A stretch of DNA of 64,000 bases, taken from contig CAJNDS010000668.1 of the NCBI GenBank assembly GCA_905221605.1, forward strand, positions 639,555-703,554. Reading direction: 5' to 3'. This DNA is from Symbiodinium natans (lineage: Eukaryota; Sar; Dinophyceae; Suessiales; Symbiodiniaceae). Below the pieces are notes generated by a model. It was not told where the DNA came from. It saw nothing but the letters and a program-made list of their open reading frames with translations, and made no database searches. The position numbers were made by a program, and so were the translations under genes. Positions 10,299 through 21,800 of the stretch are shown in pieces (position 1 is the first letter of the stretch; the number at the start of each line of letters is the position of its first letter).

Positions 10299-12194
10299 TC
10301 TTCTTGAGGAAGCTGAAGATTCTACTGGAAGCGCTCGCCGAGTTGGATCAGGATGTGCAGCGGGGACAGTTTGCATGCTGGAGACACACACTTGTATAAA
10401 TCAATCACAAACACATAACTAAATAACCCACCTTCATCCTAAAACCAAACCGAAACCCCGAACACCGGGCGGTGTACGGAAGCATTGCTTACGTGTCTCT
10501 GCTCGACATAACAAGAGACTCATCATGTACCCTCCCAACCCAGCGGCCCAGCGGCAACCTTGTAAACCGGAGAAGTATTGTCTTTACGTGTCCCCGAGAC
10601 CTGAAATTCAGAAAAAGCAGAGAAGTAGTGCCCATCAAGTTTCATTCAAACCTTGGAAGTCGAAATGGTATTTGCAAGCATTGCCCTTTGTCGCAACACA
10701 GAACACGAGCCGCACTCGACGGGTTTTATTTGTTTGCACGCTGAGCCAGGCACCATATCGGAGTTGTCGCATCGTTGTCCGGAAGTTGCCATCGCATTCA
10801 TGACAGTTGCTTCTCGCACAGAAGCGGCCCTATCACGGAGCGCCGTTGATTTTGGAATTCTTCGACTCAGGGACCAGCATTTCAAAAGTCACTGTTCCTG
10901 CACGATTGCTTCCGCCAGCATTCACAAGGAAAACGTCCAAAAAACCTATCTCTTCCTTTACAGGACTCTGCAGCAGAGCAGAGTTTCCGCGAGGAGACGT
11001 TCCCCGACGAGGCCCCAAAGATTGGTTTAGGGTTTTGGGTTTTGGGTTTCGGGTTTAGTGTGTTTTTTGGAACTTAAGGCTCAGGGTCAAGCTAATTCGC
11101 AGGTCGCGGGTTCACAGCTGCGAGGTAAGCTGCAGAATGTCCGAAGCCCTGTGATTCAAGACCATATCTGGGAAATTGAGGCTTTCTGTTGAATCCCCCC
11201 GGGTTTTTCATATTATTGGCAAGTTGTGCTTTTATGTTTGGGATGTATTTGTTGGGTTTTTCCGGGGCCCGAGTCCGTCCAGGTAAGTTTCGGGATTCAG
11301 AGACTCAGTGTTCTCACCGTACTATCCGGACCTTACACCAAAGAGCCCAATACCCCCTTAATTAAGAAATATACCTTAAATCATACTAAGGATCCCTTTA
11401 TGGTTTAAGGTAGATTCCTCAGTTTAGAGGTTTGTTGGGCTCTCTGGGATGTGCAATGCTTGGCCAGGTTGCAGAGCACGCGGCCAGCATCGTCTGTGAC
11501 CCATCGCCGCCGAACACGACAGAAGCCGTCGAAGTCGTGTCGTAGGTTCCCAAGGGTTACTTTGGGGAACGATGGCTGCTGTTTGGGATGTTCTAACAAA
11601 AGAGGGAAGAAAGAAAGCGGGTACTAGAATCCCTATTCAGGACTGTTTGTATAAGGGGAACATTCCAGGTCATCAGCGTATCATAGCGCAGGGCTTGCCT
11701 CATTCTCGGCGCCCGTGGCCACAGAAGCCTGCGCCTGGCGACATGCTTCGCCAGTCTCTATAAGTCCATGTACAGCCGCATGCAGTTCAGGGTTTAGCGT
11801 TTAGCGTTTAGGGTTGTGACTGGCAATTGGGCAGGAGTATATGCAATTTGTTTACGCCTCTCAGTTTGCTGCATGCTGTTGGCATGGGACGCCGTCTCAC
11901 GGATTAGCCACAAGATATGCAGAGCCATCGGGACTCCCAGTCGGGGAATACTCTTTGCAGAAGCATGATTCGATGCCCTTCTGTGGCTTAAGACTCTCCA
12001 GCTCCATGCCGAGAAGTTCTACCTTTTGTGGGACAGCTGATGAAAGACAAGAAGTTCTACCTTTTGTGGGACAGCTGATGAAAGACAAATACCTAGGCTC
12101 CAGGGCCTGTGTAGCCTCACACAATAGACCGTCACTACATTCCGAACACGGCATCTGGCTGCTCGACAAGAAAGACTGTATCTACATCCCCTGA
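10299..12194 (+). CDS. Unknown gene, five phase-consistent exons
   Basis: The inferred exons are 10299-10390, 10964-11024, 11475-11541, 11692-11791 and 11835-12194. Each junction keeps phase. The readings include LRKLKILLEALAELDQDVQR, DSAAEQSFREETFPDEAPKI, EHAASIVCDPSPPNTTEAVE, CLILGARGHRSLRLATCFAS and EYMQFVYASQFAACCWHG. Two donors (11024 and 11791) are the telomeric motif GTTTAG. The last exon contains a 38-bp tandem duplication that shifts its frame. A stop at 10397 immediately after a possible GT donor makes the first join less certain. The family is not recognised. Confidence 0.45.
11341..11450. mobile_element. Family C foldback element (intronic)
   Basis: The left end reads AGAGCCCAATACCCCC and the right end reads GTTGGGCTCTCTGGG, forming terminal inverted repeats. 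The centre is AT-rich with TTAATTAAG. Relatives start at about 6843, 32836 and 52455. This copy lies between the exon ending at 11024 and the exon starting at 11475. Confidence 0.6.
12013..12088 (+). repeat. 38-bp perfect tandem duplication inside an exon
   Basis: The 38-bp unit starting GAAGTTCTACCTTTTGTGGG occurs twice, at 12013-12050 and 12051-12088, with no mismatch. Because 38 is not a multiple of three, the two copies are read in different frames and yet the exon stays open. Confidence 0.95.
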
Positions 12195-12845
12195 GAGCAT
12201 GGTTCCTTGGCATCGTTGCGTCATGTCTCTGTCGATACAGTGGGGCTGGGAAAGGGAACGTGCACCGCAGCCTTTGTCAACATGTGGGTTTGGTTTTGGG
12301 AGGTCCAAGCGACAACGTAGCACTTCCGACTAACTCGGGCAGAAAGCCCGCAGCGCTTTTGTGGCGCCGACATCCGTGAAAAGCAAGGGAAGGTTTGTCG
12401 GTTTAGGGTTTAGGGTTCAGGGTTTAGGGGTTGGAGGCCTCCAGACACGGGCAAACGCACGGGGGCGGGGCGGAAGGGGAGAGTTCGGTGGTTGCGGGCT
12501 TCGAGCACGCTGCGTAGCAAGCGCCTTCAGACTTCAAGCAAGCATCCTCTAGTTTGTGTGCTCACAGAGGCCGTCTCGGAGTAGAGTCCCACTTCGGAGC
12601 ATGGTCCCTTAGGCAGATTGGCAATCTGGCATGGCCTAGATGATTTGTAGAACCCACTAACGGAGAGTTTAGAGGTCCGAGTACGACTTCAACAGAGGGT
12701 TTAGGGTTTAGGGTTTGAGGGCACACAGGGTACGCAGGCCTTGAAGAATCGCGATAGAAGTTGCCGAGGCCAGCGACGACGAGATGGGCGTTCAGGCGAA
12801 GTTCTGTGCCACCCTTCCTTTGGAGTCACCACGTCATGATGATGG

Positions 12846-12945
12846 CTTGGGATGTTCCCCCTTATACTAGCAGTCCTTTTTAGGCATTAAAATAGGGGTA
12901 GTAAAATCCCGATTAAGGACTGTTAGTATAAGGGGGAATGATGGC
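12846..12945. mobile_element. Family B foldback element
   Basis: A compact inverted-repeat element: the left arm reads GATGTTCCCCCTTATACTAG and the right arm carries its complement (TTAGTATAAGGGGGAA). Relatives lie at about 1714-1774, 11585-11668, 31850-31952, 38561-38697, 43861-43931 and 50840-50953, with fragments near 43008 and 58055. Confidence 0.7.
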
Positions 12946-13046
12946 CAGCCTAGTCTAGCAGCTCTACTTCTGTACATTCTCCCAGTTCAGGCTCAAACAC
13001 AAGTTCTGTCACGCTTCGGGTGCGTTTCCTGCTTTTTGGTTTACAG

Positions 13047-13242
13047 GTGTATTGGTGTGACAAGGGCTGCCATGACAGGTGGAGACGCTCCCGCCACGGC
13101 TGAAAACCCAGGCATTGCGGCAAGCAGTCTGCTTCACCAGCCTTTCAAAACGCTTGATCTAAACAGCCTTGGGATGTTGCTGTGCTGGTTGCCTGAGTAT
13201 AAGACCTCCGGGCTCCAGGATCAACAGACCGAACGCATCTAG
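13047..13242 (+). CDS. Candidate exon, unknown protein
   Basis: After a good acceptor (TTTTTGGTTTACAG) one frame stays open for 65 codons, including CIGVTRAAMTGGDAPATAEN and SLLHQPFKTLDLNSLGMLL, to a stop at 13240. The start of a second frame is also open, so the frame is not certain. No family is recognised, and its link to neighbouring genes is unknown. Confidence 0.35.
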
Positions 13243-13660
13243 AAATGGAGTCGCCCTCGTAGCATTAAAAGATTCGGTCGGTTGTGGCTTCCCCTTGAGG
13301 CATTGAAAGTCATTGAGCATTTTGCTCAGAGACCCTACTCCCTGAATGAAGCCCTGGACCCTGAATGCTGAGCAAAGCCCAAAACCCCAAAGTGGGCCAA
13401 TGTTCCCTTTTCGAGGGCCAAGGGTACTCTTTTGATTCCTAGGCTACTCCTGGGTCTAGTTTGTGTATTCCCCTAAACCCCAAACCCCAAACCCCAAACC
13501 CCAAACCCCAAACCCCAAACCCTAAACCCTAAACCCTAAACCCTAAACCCTTCTCATCGACATCACCCTGCCTTGCGGTTCGGCCAGCTATGCGGGAGCG
13601 AAAAAAAACCCTAAACCCTAAACCCTAAGCCCTAAGCCCTGAAGCGAAAGCATCCTGCAG

Positions 13661-13748
13661 GTCTCTGCGCCCATGGCAGAAGCAGACGTGCAGACGGACG
13701 ATACTGAATTCAAGGATCCCAGAGAGCCCCCAAAGCCCTCCTCTTTGG
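13661..13748 (+). CDS. Candidate exon, acidic linker, possibly the N-terminal part of the Deg protease
   Basis: The acceptor is CATCCTGCAG and the exon reads VSAPMAEADVQTDDTEFKDP then REPPKPSSL, ending at a GTTTAGGG donor. It joins in phase to 14547-14605 (AETEELMPEVEVDRVDSH). That exon in turn can join in phase, through an AG|GC donor, to the first recognised Deg exon at 15333. Disordered acidic leaders are common before such domains, but this link is inference. Confidence 0.45.
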
Positions 13749-13803
13749 GTTTAGGGTTTAGGGTTTAGGGTTTAGGGTTTAGGGTTTAGGGTTTAGGGTT
13801 TGG
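13743..13803 (+). repeat. TTTAGGG array at an intron 5' end
   Basis: About eight perfect units begin at the donor of the exon ending at 13748. The 3' end of the same inferred intron (13749-14546) carries CCCTAAA units at 14427-14520, so the two ends could pair in the transcript. Confidence 0.9.
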
Positions 13804-13888
13804 GGCAGTCTAGGGATGAAGTGTTAGGCCGAAAGCTTTCTTTCAGTGGCAGTATAGGGGTTCTTGACGGGGGTGCAGAGGACATGAG

Positions 13889-13992
13889 GGGGGTTTGCGA
13901 AAATAAGGGACCCCTAATATATAGACCCCAAATAGTAGGACCCCTTATAAGGACCCCAACAAGGGCACCCTTACTATCGTAAACCCCGATAA
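13889..13992. mobile_element. Family D foldback element
   Basis: The left end is GGGTTTGCGAAAATAAGGGA and the right end is its approximate complement (CTTACTATCGTAAACCCC). The interior repeats GACCCC motifs. Relatives lie at about 22019-22104, 35516-35632 (opposite orientation) and 58467-58572, with a partial copy at 52530. Confidence 0.6.
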
Positions 13993-14546
13993 GTCTCAGG
14001 GGATGAGGACGGTGCCCCATGAGCACATGGAGGGTGAAGACAGAACTCAACCTGAAGTCCCCAAACCCTAAACCCTAAACCCTAAAACCAACTCATCATC
14101 TGGAACCTAGAAATCACGGCAAAACCAATGGGACCGGGGGGTGGGGGAGGGGCAGTGTTTCCGGCGTTTGCGCAGGTTCGTGCCTTCCCCCCCGGCCTTC
14201 GTATAACCTTCGCGCCGAGTCTAGCCCTTCCTATCCCCCCCCCCCCGTCCCCCCCGCCTCCCCCCCCGCATGCGTCTTTCTTCGCGTTCCAAGTAAACCC
14301 CTAAGCCCTTGGGGAGAGCCTCTGCCCACTGCCGAAAAAAGGCGATGAACATGGTTGCCTAGTCTCACTAGATGCGGACCCCAACGAACCGAGAGCCTTG
14401 CTCGCCGTGCGCGAGTGTGAGAGTCGAAACCCTAAACCCCTAAACCCCTAAACCCCTAAACCCTAAACCCTAGACCCTAAACCCTAAACCCTAAACCCTA
14501 AACCCTAAACCCTAAACCCTCTTTAGCTGAACTAAGCCTTTTAAAG

Positions 14547-14605
14547 CTGCTGAGACAGAGGAGCTGATGCCCGAAGTGGAAGTTGACCGGGTGGATAGTC
14601 ACAAG
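14547..14605 (+). CDS. Candidate exon, joins 13661-13748
   Basis: The sequence after TTTTAAAG reads AETEELMPEVEVDRVDSHK and stays open to a stop at 14639. An AG|GC donor at 14606 would end it earlier and allow an in-phase join to the Deg exon at 15333. The upstream intron has TTTAGGG at its start and CCCTAAA near its end. Confidence 0.42.
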
Positions 14606-15239
14606 GCCTGCAGACCCTCAGTGGACTCCGATAGCCCCTAAACCGTGAATCCGCGTGGTCTTCTGAGGACTTCCCTGCACCCCTACAATCTTGGCTGCTG
14701 AAGTCTTGGCGGTTCAGGGTTTGGGGTTTAGGGCTAGGGTTTAGGGTAATGAGTGAGGGTTTAGGGGATGCGGTTTGGACGCCTTTGCAACTGCATCAAT
14801 CCAACCCGGCGCCCGAACCTCCATACCGTGTTATTTTAGGGTTTAGGGTCCCTCGAACCCCCTTCCCATCAGAACCCTAGAAGTCTATAAACTTAGGCAT
14901 GTCTCCTCCCACGAAGTAAAGGGCTCTTGTGCCCAAAGCCTTATACACCTGAGACACCCTAACGCCCTTACTTCAGGGGTCTCATTACCCGAAAAACCCT
15001 GAACCTTAGAAACGCCAAAGCCCTTTTGTAGTGAAGGGGCAAAGTCACCCCACAAAACCCTAAGCCTTGCAAACTACCCTCTAAAGCCGTCTAAAGCCCT
15101 AAACCCTAGAGCCTTAAACCCCAAGTACACCCCAAAATGTACTCCTGACCCCACAGAAACCTCGGCCTTACAAAGCCTAAAGCCCTAAAGCCCCAAACCC
15201 TAAACCCCTTTACATCCTTCAGGGGTCTAATCACTTGAA

Positions 15240-15800
15240 CTCCTATACCCTAAACCCTAAACCCTAAACCCTAAACCCTAAACCCTAAACCCTAAACCCT
15301 AAACCCTAAACCCTAAACCCTCTTTTCGAGAGGTGGGGGCTGCTGTGGTCAAGATCTTCGTGACGCGGCAGAGGCCTGCCATGGTCGTTCCCTGGCAGCC
15401 CGGGCGCCCAGCAGGGTTTAGGGTTTAGGGTTTAGGGTTTGGGGTTTAGGGTTTAGGGTTTAGGGTTTCGGGTTTAGGGTTTCGGGTTTGGGGTTTAGGG
15501 TTTAGGGTTTAGGGTTTAGGGTTTGGGGTTTAGGGTTTGGGGTTTAGGGTTTAGGGTTGGGGTTCAGGGTTTGGGGTTTGGGGTTTGGGGTTTAGGGTTT
15601 AGGGTGTAGGGTTTGGTGTTTAGGGTTTGGGGTTTGGGGTTTGGGGTTGGGGTTTGGGGTTTAGGGTGTAGGGTTGGGGTTCAGGGTTTGGGGTTTGGGG
15701 TTTGGGGTTTGGGGTTTGGGGTTTGGGGTTGGGGTTTGGGGTGTAGGGTTTGGGGTTTGAGTTTGGGGTTTAGGGTTTGGGGGTTAGGGTTTAGGGTTGT
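15240..15800. repeat. Facing telomeric arrays around a Deg exon
   Basis: About twelve CCCTAAA units at 15240-15322 precede the exon at 15333-15415. A long, increasingly degenerate G-rich array rich in TTTGGGG variants follows, from 15416 to about 15800. Glycine/leucine-rich frames through this array are repeat artefacts. Confidence 0.9.
15333..15415 (+). CDS. Deg/HtrA-like protease, exon at the start of the protease domain
   Basis: The exon reads VGAAVVKIFVTRQRPAMVVP followed by WQPGRPA. Plant-type Deg proteases (the DEG9/DEG10 group) have a VVK(I/V)F ... PWQ segment at the start of the protease domain, which this matches in order and spacing. The donor is the telomeric GTTTAGGG. Candidate exons between here and the histidine exon (17348-17410, 18801-18842 and 19358-19420) keep phase with each other but are not confirmed. 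Confidence 0.65.
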
Positions 15801-18800
15801 TTTTTTTCGGGGCGTAGGTTCGATAACTGGGAGGTTATGGAAAGGACTTAGGGGCTCTGACCAGGTTTTTTTTGAATTATTTAGGGTTTAGGGCTTGCAG
15901 GGTTGTGTCTGAGAGACCTGGCTCGAAAAGGGTTATGTTCAAAGATTTGTGGTCTAGGGTGTTCGTTTGGAGTCTAGGGCCTTCGGGTTCTATGAAAAAG
16001 GTTGAGGGTTTAGGGTTTAGGGTCTAGGGCTTCGGGTTTTGGGTTTGGGGTTTAGGGTTTAGGGCTTCCCGTAGTTAGGAGCATACTCATTGTCTTGCCT
16101 TAGACCCCCAAACCATTTGGTCTACATCTGGCGTCTTCTTATGGCCCAGGGGCCTTCAAAATCATTGCTTTGGAAGGCGTTCCGAGAACAGCTCAGAAAT
16201 GCCTAGTCTTACTTGGAGGTTCCTGTGTAATTTCAAGTAGGGATTTCAGCATGGTAACTATACTTATGAGCTTGAGTCAGGGGACTTATAAAACCGTACT
16301 TACACCGAACCTCCAAGTTGGGGAGGCACTCGTAATTTGAGTCTTAGGAAGTTGGGGCTTGAGGGGGGTTTTGAGTTTAGGGTTCAAAGGGGCCCTCTGC
16401 AAAATGGTGTACCTCACCCACAGCCAACCCCCCTAAACGCAAAATCCTAATTTATGGCTCCTAAGCCACATGGTTCCAAGGCTCCCTTTAATCTCACACG
16501 AAGTAGAAGAAGCCGAATGTAGGAGAGGGTGCCGGTGCATATCTGCTTCAGTTTTCCACTTTGAGACTACACCCTAAAACCCTAAAACCCTAAAACCCTA
16601 AACCCTCAACCCTACACAAAAAACAAGCCAGGGTCTGAAGGGCCTCTCAAAACGTGCACCCCGAATACGTACAGCTGCGGACCCCAAGGCCCGCACACTG
16701 AGACTTTAGGGCCTAGGGCTCAGGGTATGAAACAGCTTCCAGGTTCTAAAAGGGCTTAGGGTTCAACAAGGTTTAGGGTTTAGGGTTTAGGGTTTAGGGG
16801 TTCCGGGGAGTTTCGATGAGAAAGCGCGTGCGAAATTTGCAATGTCCGACCCCATGCCAGGACGCAGCAGGCCCGTCGGCATCTGTGGGCGTGTGGGTGT
16901 GTTCGTGTCTGCGTCTGTGCACGTGTGTCACAGATTCGGGCATGGCCAGGGAAACCCTAAACCCTAAACCCTAAACCCTAAACTGGGAATCCAGGGTTTC
17001 TAGGTTTAGGGCTCCGTGCCTCGGAATAGAAGCTTGGCCTTGAAAAGTAACTTGGTGGCCTTTTTGCACCCTTTTCCCCATTCTTTTGGGTTCTGGGTTT
17101 CCTTACAAAATAACCACCCCAAAGAAGGGTGCTCTTATTATGATATGGTTACTGGGCTACCAAGGTAATGCTGAAAGACGACTTGGCACAACTGCCCTGC
17201 AGTTCTTGGGCTCAGAGAAGGACATGATGTGATGCACAAGATCATCTAAAATCTGCTGCACCATGCTTAAAACCTCTAAGGCTGTCTACGGTTGTAAACC
17301 ACCTTACACCCTCAACCTGGACCCTAAACCCTGAAGCCTTAGCTTAGCCATTTCTGGAGGTGGAGTCCACCAGCGGAAGTGGAACCTTCATCATGCGGCG
17401 GCGCGGACCGGTCGGGGCCTATAAGCAAACAGGAAAGCATGCAGGCCTGCAATGTTAGATGTTTGGGTTTAGGGTTTAGGGGGTTTAGGGTTTAGGGTGC
17501 AGGGTTTGGTTTGGGGTTTAGGGTTCAGGGTTCAGGGTTTAGGGTTTAGGGTTTAGGGTTTAGGGTTTAGGGTTTCAGAGGTGTACGGGCAAGCAGGGTT
17601 TATAGTGTTCGGTGTCTGGGCGGCATGGGATGTGCAGGGCTCAGGTGCGGGCATGCCCAGCCTTCTGTAGCCCTTAACACGGCTCTTCCGTGTTTACTTG
17701 TAGGTTCATGCGGATTTGTAAGTAGGGTCTTAAGCCTACTTACTGATCACCACCCATGAAGCTCCAAGTAGGGTTCCTTAAGTTAGGGCGGCGTGTGCAC
17801 CTCTGCGCGGAAAGCTGTGGCTTGATCAGCTCTGGTTTTGTCTTCTGCCAGTGCTGTCAATGATGGAGCTGCAGTTTGCGGTTTAGGGTTTTAGGGTTTA
17901 GGTTTAGGGTTTTGAGTGTAGGGTTTAGGGTTTAGGCACCTTGCAGACATGGAGAAGAATGAGTAGACTTTACCAGTGGTTTACGGCTGGTAACCAGCGC
18001 AAAAGAGAAGCAACATGCAGGGATGCAACCTCGAACTACCGGCATCCCTAGAAGCTTAAACCGAAACACTAAACTAAACTCCTATCAGGGGAGTTCTCCA
18101 AGGTAGGAGTTAGGGTTCCTTTTTGGGCCACCCCCCCCCCCCCCCCCCCCCCCCCCCGCCCCAAAGAAAAACAAGTCGGCCCCCTTAGGCTTACCACCAA
18201 AAAGCCCCCAAAACAAGCCATTTTGAAAAAAGGGGAACCCTACTTCTTGGGGTTCCTACAAGGATAAGGGGTCCCCATCTTGGGAAAGACTCGACCCGAA
18301 AACCTAAACTCTAAATCCTTTGTCACGGGTTAGAAGTGTAGCTAACATACTGGTAGCCGTACTGATAACTACCACCCTAGATCCTAAACCCTAAATACCC
18401 ATGAACCTCCAAGTAGAGAAGTTCTGAGGTGAACCACACGGACGGTGCCTTGGAGGAGCCTGATCCACTCGAGCCAGGGCCTTAAAGCGCGTCAAAAAGA
18501 CCTAAACCCCTACCCCCAAACCCCAAACCCCAAACCCCAAACCCCAAACCCCAAACCCCAAACCCCAAACCCCAAACCCCAAACCCCAAACCCTAAACCC
18601 TAAACCCTAAACCCCTAAACCCTAAACCCTAAACCCTAGACCCTAGACCCTAGACCCTAGACCCTAGACCCTAGACCCTAGACCCTAGACCCTAGACCCT
18701 AGACCCTAGACCCTAGACCCTAGCCCTAAGTAAGGCTTAGGGGGTTCAGGGGCCGGTAGGGTTTTCAAGCCAAACTGGTCTCAAGGTGTTGGTCCTGCAG

Positions 18801-21800
18801 GGTTTTGCCACTTCACACTTCCCCCACCGAGAATCAGCTAAGGTCTTAGGGGTTTAGGGGTTTAGGTTCTTTAGGGTGGTGTGGCTTGAAGTCACCACGA
18901 TTTCCTGACCGTTCCCAGCCGACTCCTCAAGCCCGGATGCAAAAAAAGGGTTCTTTAGGGTTTCGGGTGTAGGGTTTAGGCTTTTCAGGGTTACTACTGC
19001 CACTGTGGGCTTGAAATTTGTTAGCAAGTTCCATTCGTTGCGCTGCTCTTGCGCGTCAAATGCTCGGACTGAGATAGTTTTCGTGAGGTAAATGCGGAGC
19101 TTGTTTGTTCCACAAAGTCTAGATCGACGACTGAAGGGACCACCTCAATCATGTATACAGTTCTGCGGGCTCTTGTCATAAAACCTCTTGCGTGTACGTT
19201 AAGGTTCACCGGTAGTTAAAAGTGGTACCCTAAAGAGGGTTGAAAGTATAGTTACCATAATTCAAACCCTATGTATAACCACTAATGAACCTCCAAGTAG
19301 GGGTTGGTTCTTATGTAGCCAACCAACCATGCGTTGCTTCAGGCTTTTGTGATGCAGGTTGCGATTGAAGCCTAGGCCACCCTATTTGCACTTCACGGAG
19401 GTGGAGCAGGCTGGCAGCAGGTAGGATCTTAAGGCTTAGATTATCTTGGGGAGTTTGTTGGGACTTTGGGTTTAAGGAGGAGGGAGTAGTGGATCCGATG
19501 AATGGCAACCTGATATATTCTTCTTAAAGGGTGCGAGCCGCAAGCTTACGGTTTTGAGTCTTTTTCCGGTCAAGTTTCGGCCCATCGGGAAATTGAGGGA
19601 GGGTAAAGCAGGCTGGTCTCAGCAGAGTCCCTTCGTTGCGGGGCTTAGGGGCTTTTTTGCATCTGTGGTAGGCGGTCGACGGCTTTGAAGGGGACTTGGT
19701 CTTGACCGCGGCACACGTCGTCGCCGACGCGTCGGGTGCCGAGTCCTGCAGAAGCAAGGTCAACACAGAGCGACGTGCGACGTAAACTTTTCTGATCGGC
19801 TTTGCAGATGTCAAAGAAAAGGCACGTGATACCGTAGCAGTCAACCTTTCCCCCCTCGAGAACTGACCCAGCAAGTTACGTGGTTGCTCGCTCCAGCGAG
19901 AAGAAAAACAGTGGGTCGACATGGCCAGATAGCATCTGTGCAGCCTTGCCTTCTTTCGGTATGCACTAGAAAAGCAATATTTTGTTTCGCAGAGCTGGGT
20001 CTTGACTGTCATTGGTGTCAGCATCGGCAGCTTGAAGCTGTTACCGCCAATGCATGAAGGTTTTGCGCGTTGGGGTGTCTGAAGCGTGAAGCCTGGCAAC
20101 CCAGCCGGTACCAGTTTCTGTCTAACCGTCTAACCTCATCGAGCCTTCCCGTGCATGTCACATCTTTCCTTACGCACATTTAAGTTTAAAGCTCGTCGAA
20201 TCAGAGGAGTGGGGTATGCCCCCAACGCCGAATGCTGACCCCATGCGACCTTGAACTCCAAGCCCTAGTCCCCGCGAAGCTCGTACTTCCACTGTCCCGG
20301 TGATGCAAGCTCAAATGCCCAGGCGCGATATTCGGATTCAGCTCTTGGCTTCGCCAGGGGCATCACCAGTGGCTTGGCTGCTCCAGCGAATGTCGAGTTT
20401 GGGACGCAGGATGAAGAGCCTACCTCATCCCCTGAATTCCAAAGTTGAAGGCCCTCTTAACCCCCTTCCGGATTAGATTACATAGCATTATAGGTTGTAG
20501 GGCTAGGTTAAGTTCATACTATGACGAGGACTGCAGTAGGGAGCGAAGGACCCCAGTGTGGCAAGCATGGGCTTGAGACTTCTTGCGCTTGAGAGTGTTG
20601 CTGCTGTTGCCTTTGTAGCCGCTGCTTAGACCTTGGGAGTTCTTCGGAGAGCAGTCCAGATCCCCCTATGGGATTCAGGGTTGAGACAAGGCACGACCCA
20701 AGCTGGCCCGCGCGCAAGCTCTTGGTTTTCTGGAGCCCTTTACCAGTTGGCGCTCATGAAAGCTGCAACCCCGAATGTTCTGGTTCAGTAAGGTTACGAG
20801 CCTGGCTGACCGAAGCCCTGTAACACCCAAATGCTCAACCCTGAAGCTTGGCACCAGGACAAGTATGTCGCGCGCGTGGTCGCTGCCGGTGCCCGAGCAA
20901 TGCCCCAGCTTTAATGGGGCGTGGCAGAACCCTGAAAAACTGAACCTTGTTTGGACCCTTACGAGGCCCCAAATTCCCAAAGCCTTGACGGTAATCAATG
21001 TAGGAAACCGGGAAACATGACCGACGTGTCGACCAAGGGGCTGATGATTCGGCCTTGCCGCAGTTTTGAAGTGAGTCGTGTTGTAGGATGCCCAGTACCC
21101 GGATTCCCTTTGTTAGGGAGGTTCAGGTTCCCGTTTCTTTGGGGTTTAGGGTTTAGGGTTTAGGGCTTAAGGGAAAACAGAGCACTTTAGATTTTTGGGT
21201 GAAGGGTTTAGGGTTTGATTAGGGTTGCGATGGAAGATGAAAAGTGGCACAATGCCCAGCTTCCGGGCAAATCTTATGGCTAAACCCTAAACCCTAAACC
21301 CTAAACCCTAAACCCTAAACCCTAAACCCTCATGATAGCAGCCTCATGCTCTCACCAGCCTTGTTGCTCGCGCACAAGCTGGTCCACTTACCAACATGAT
21401 CCTTACACCCCTTATATGTCTCCTACATAAAATAAGTACAAGCTACCCGAAATACACGTTCTAAATCCGTATTCAATAAGCGGATCCCTACAATCCGCTT
21501 GTACATCCTACATAGTACTGTATCACTACAATACTGCCCGAAACACGCGTTCCAATTTAGCAGTCACCCGTCACCCCAAACCCCAAACCCTAAAACCCTA
21601 ACCCCAAACCCCAAACCCCAAAACCCAAACCCTAAGCCACTGTATTTCGGATCGTGTAGACACCTTGTGCGCCAAGGTTGCGCACGACTGCGATCTCGCT
21701 CTCTTGGAGGCCCCCAGCTCGATAGGGTTTAGGGTTTTAGGGTTTAGGGTTTTAGAATTTAGGGTTTTAGGGTTTAGGGTTTAGGGTTTAGGGTTTAGGG

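Noticed and set aside
15613-15891. Glycine-rich open frame.
   Set aside because: It is a translation of degenerate TTTGGGG/TTTAGGG repeats.
19524-20099. A 191-codon minus-strand open frame.
   Set aside because: It overlaps, antisense, the plus-strand exon with the Deg histidine motif LTAAHVVAD, and it has no recognisable domain.
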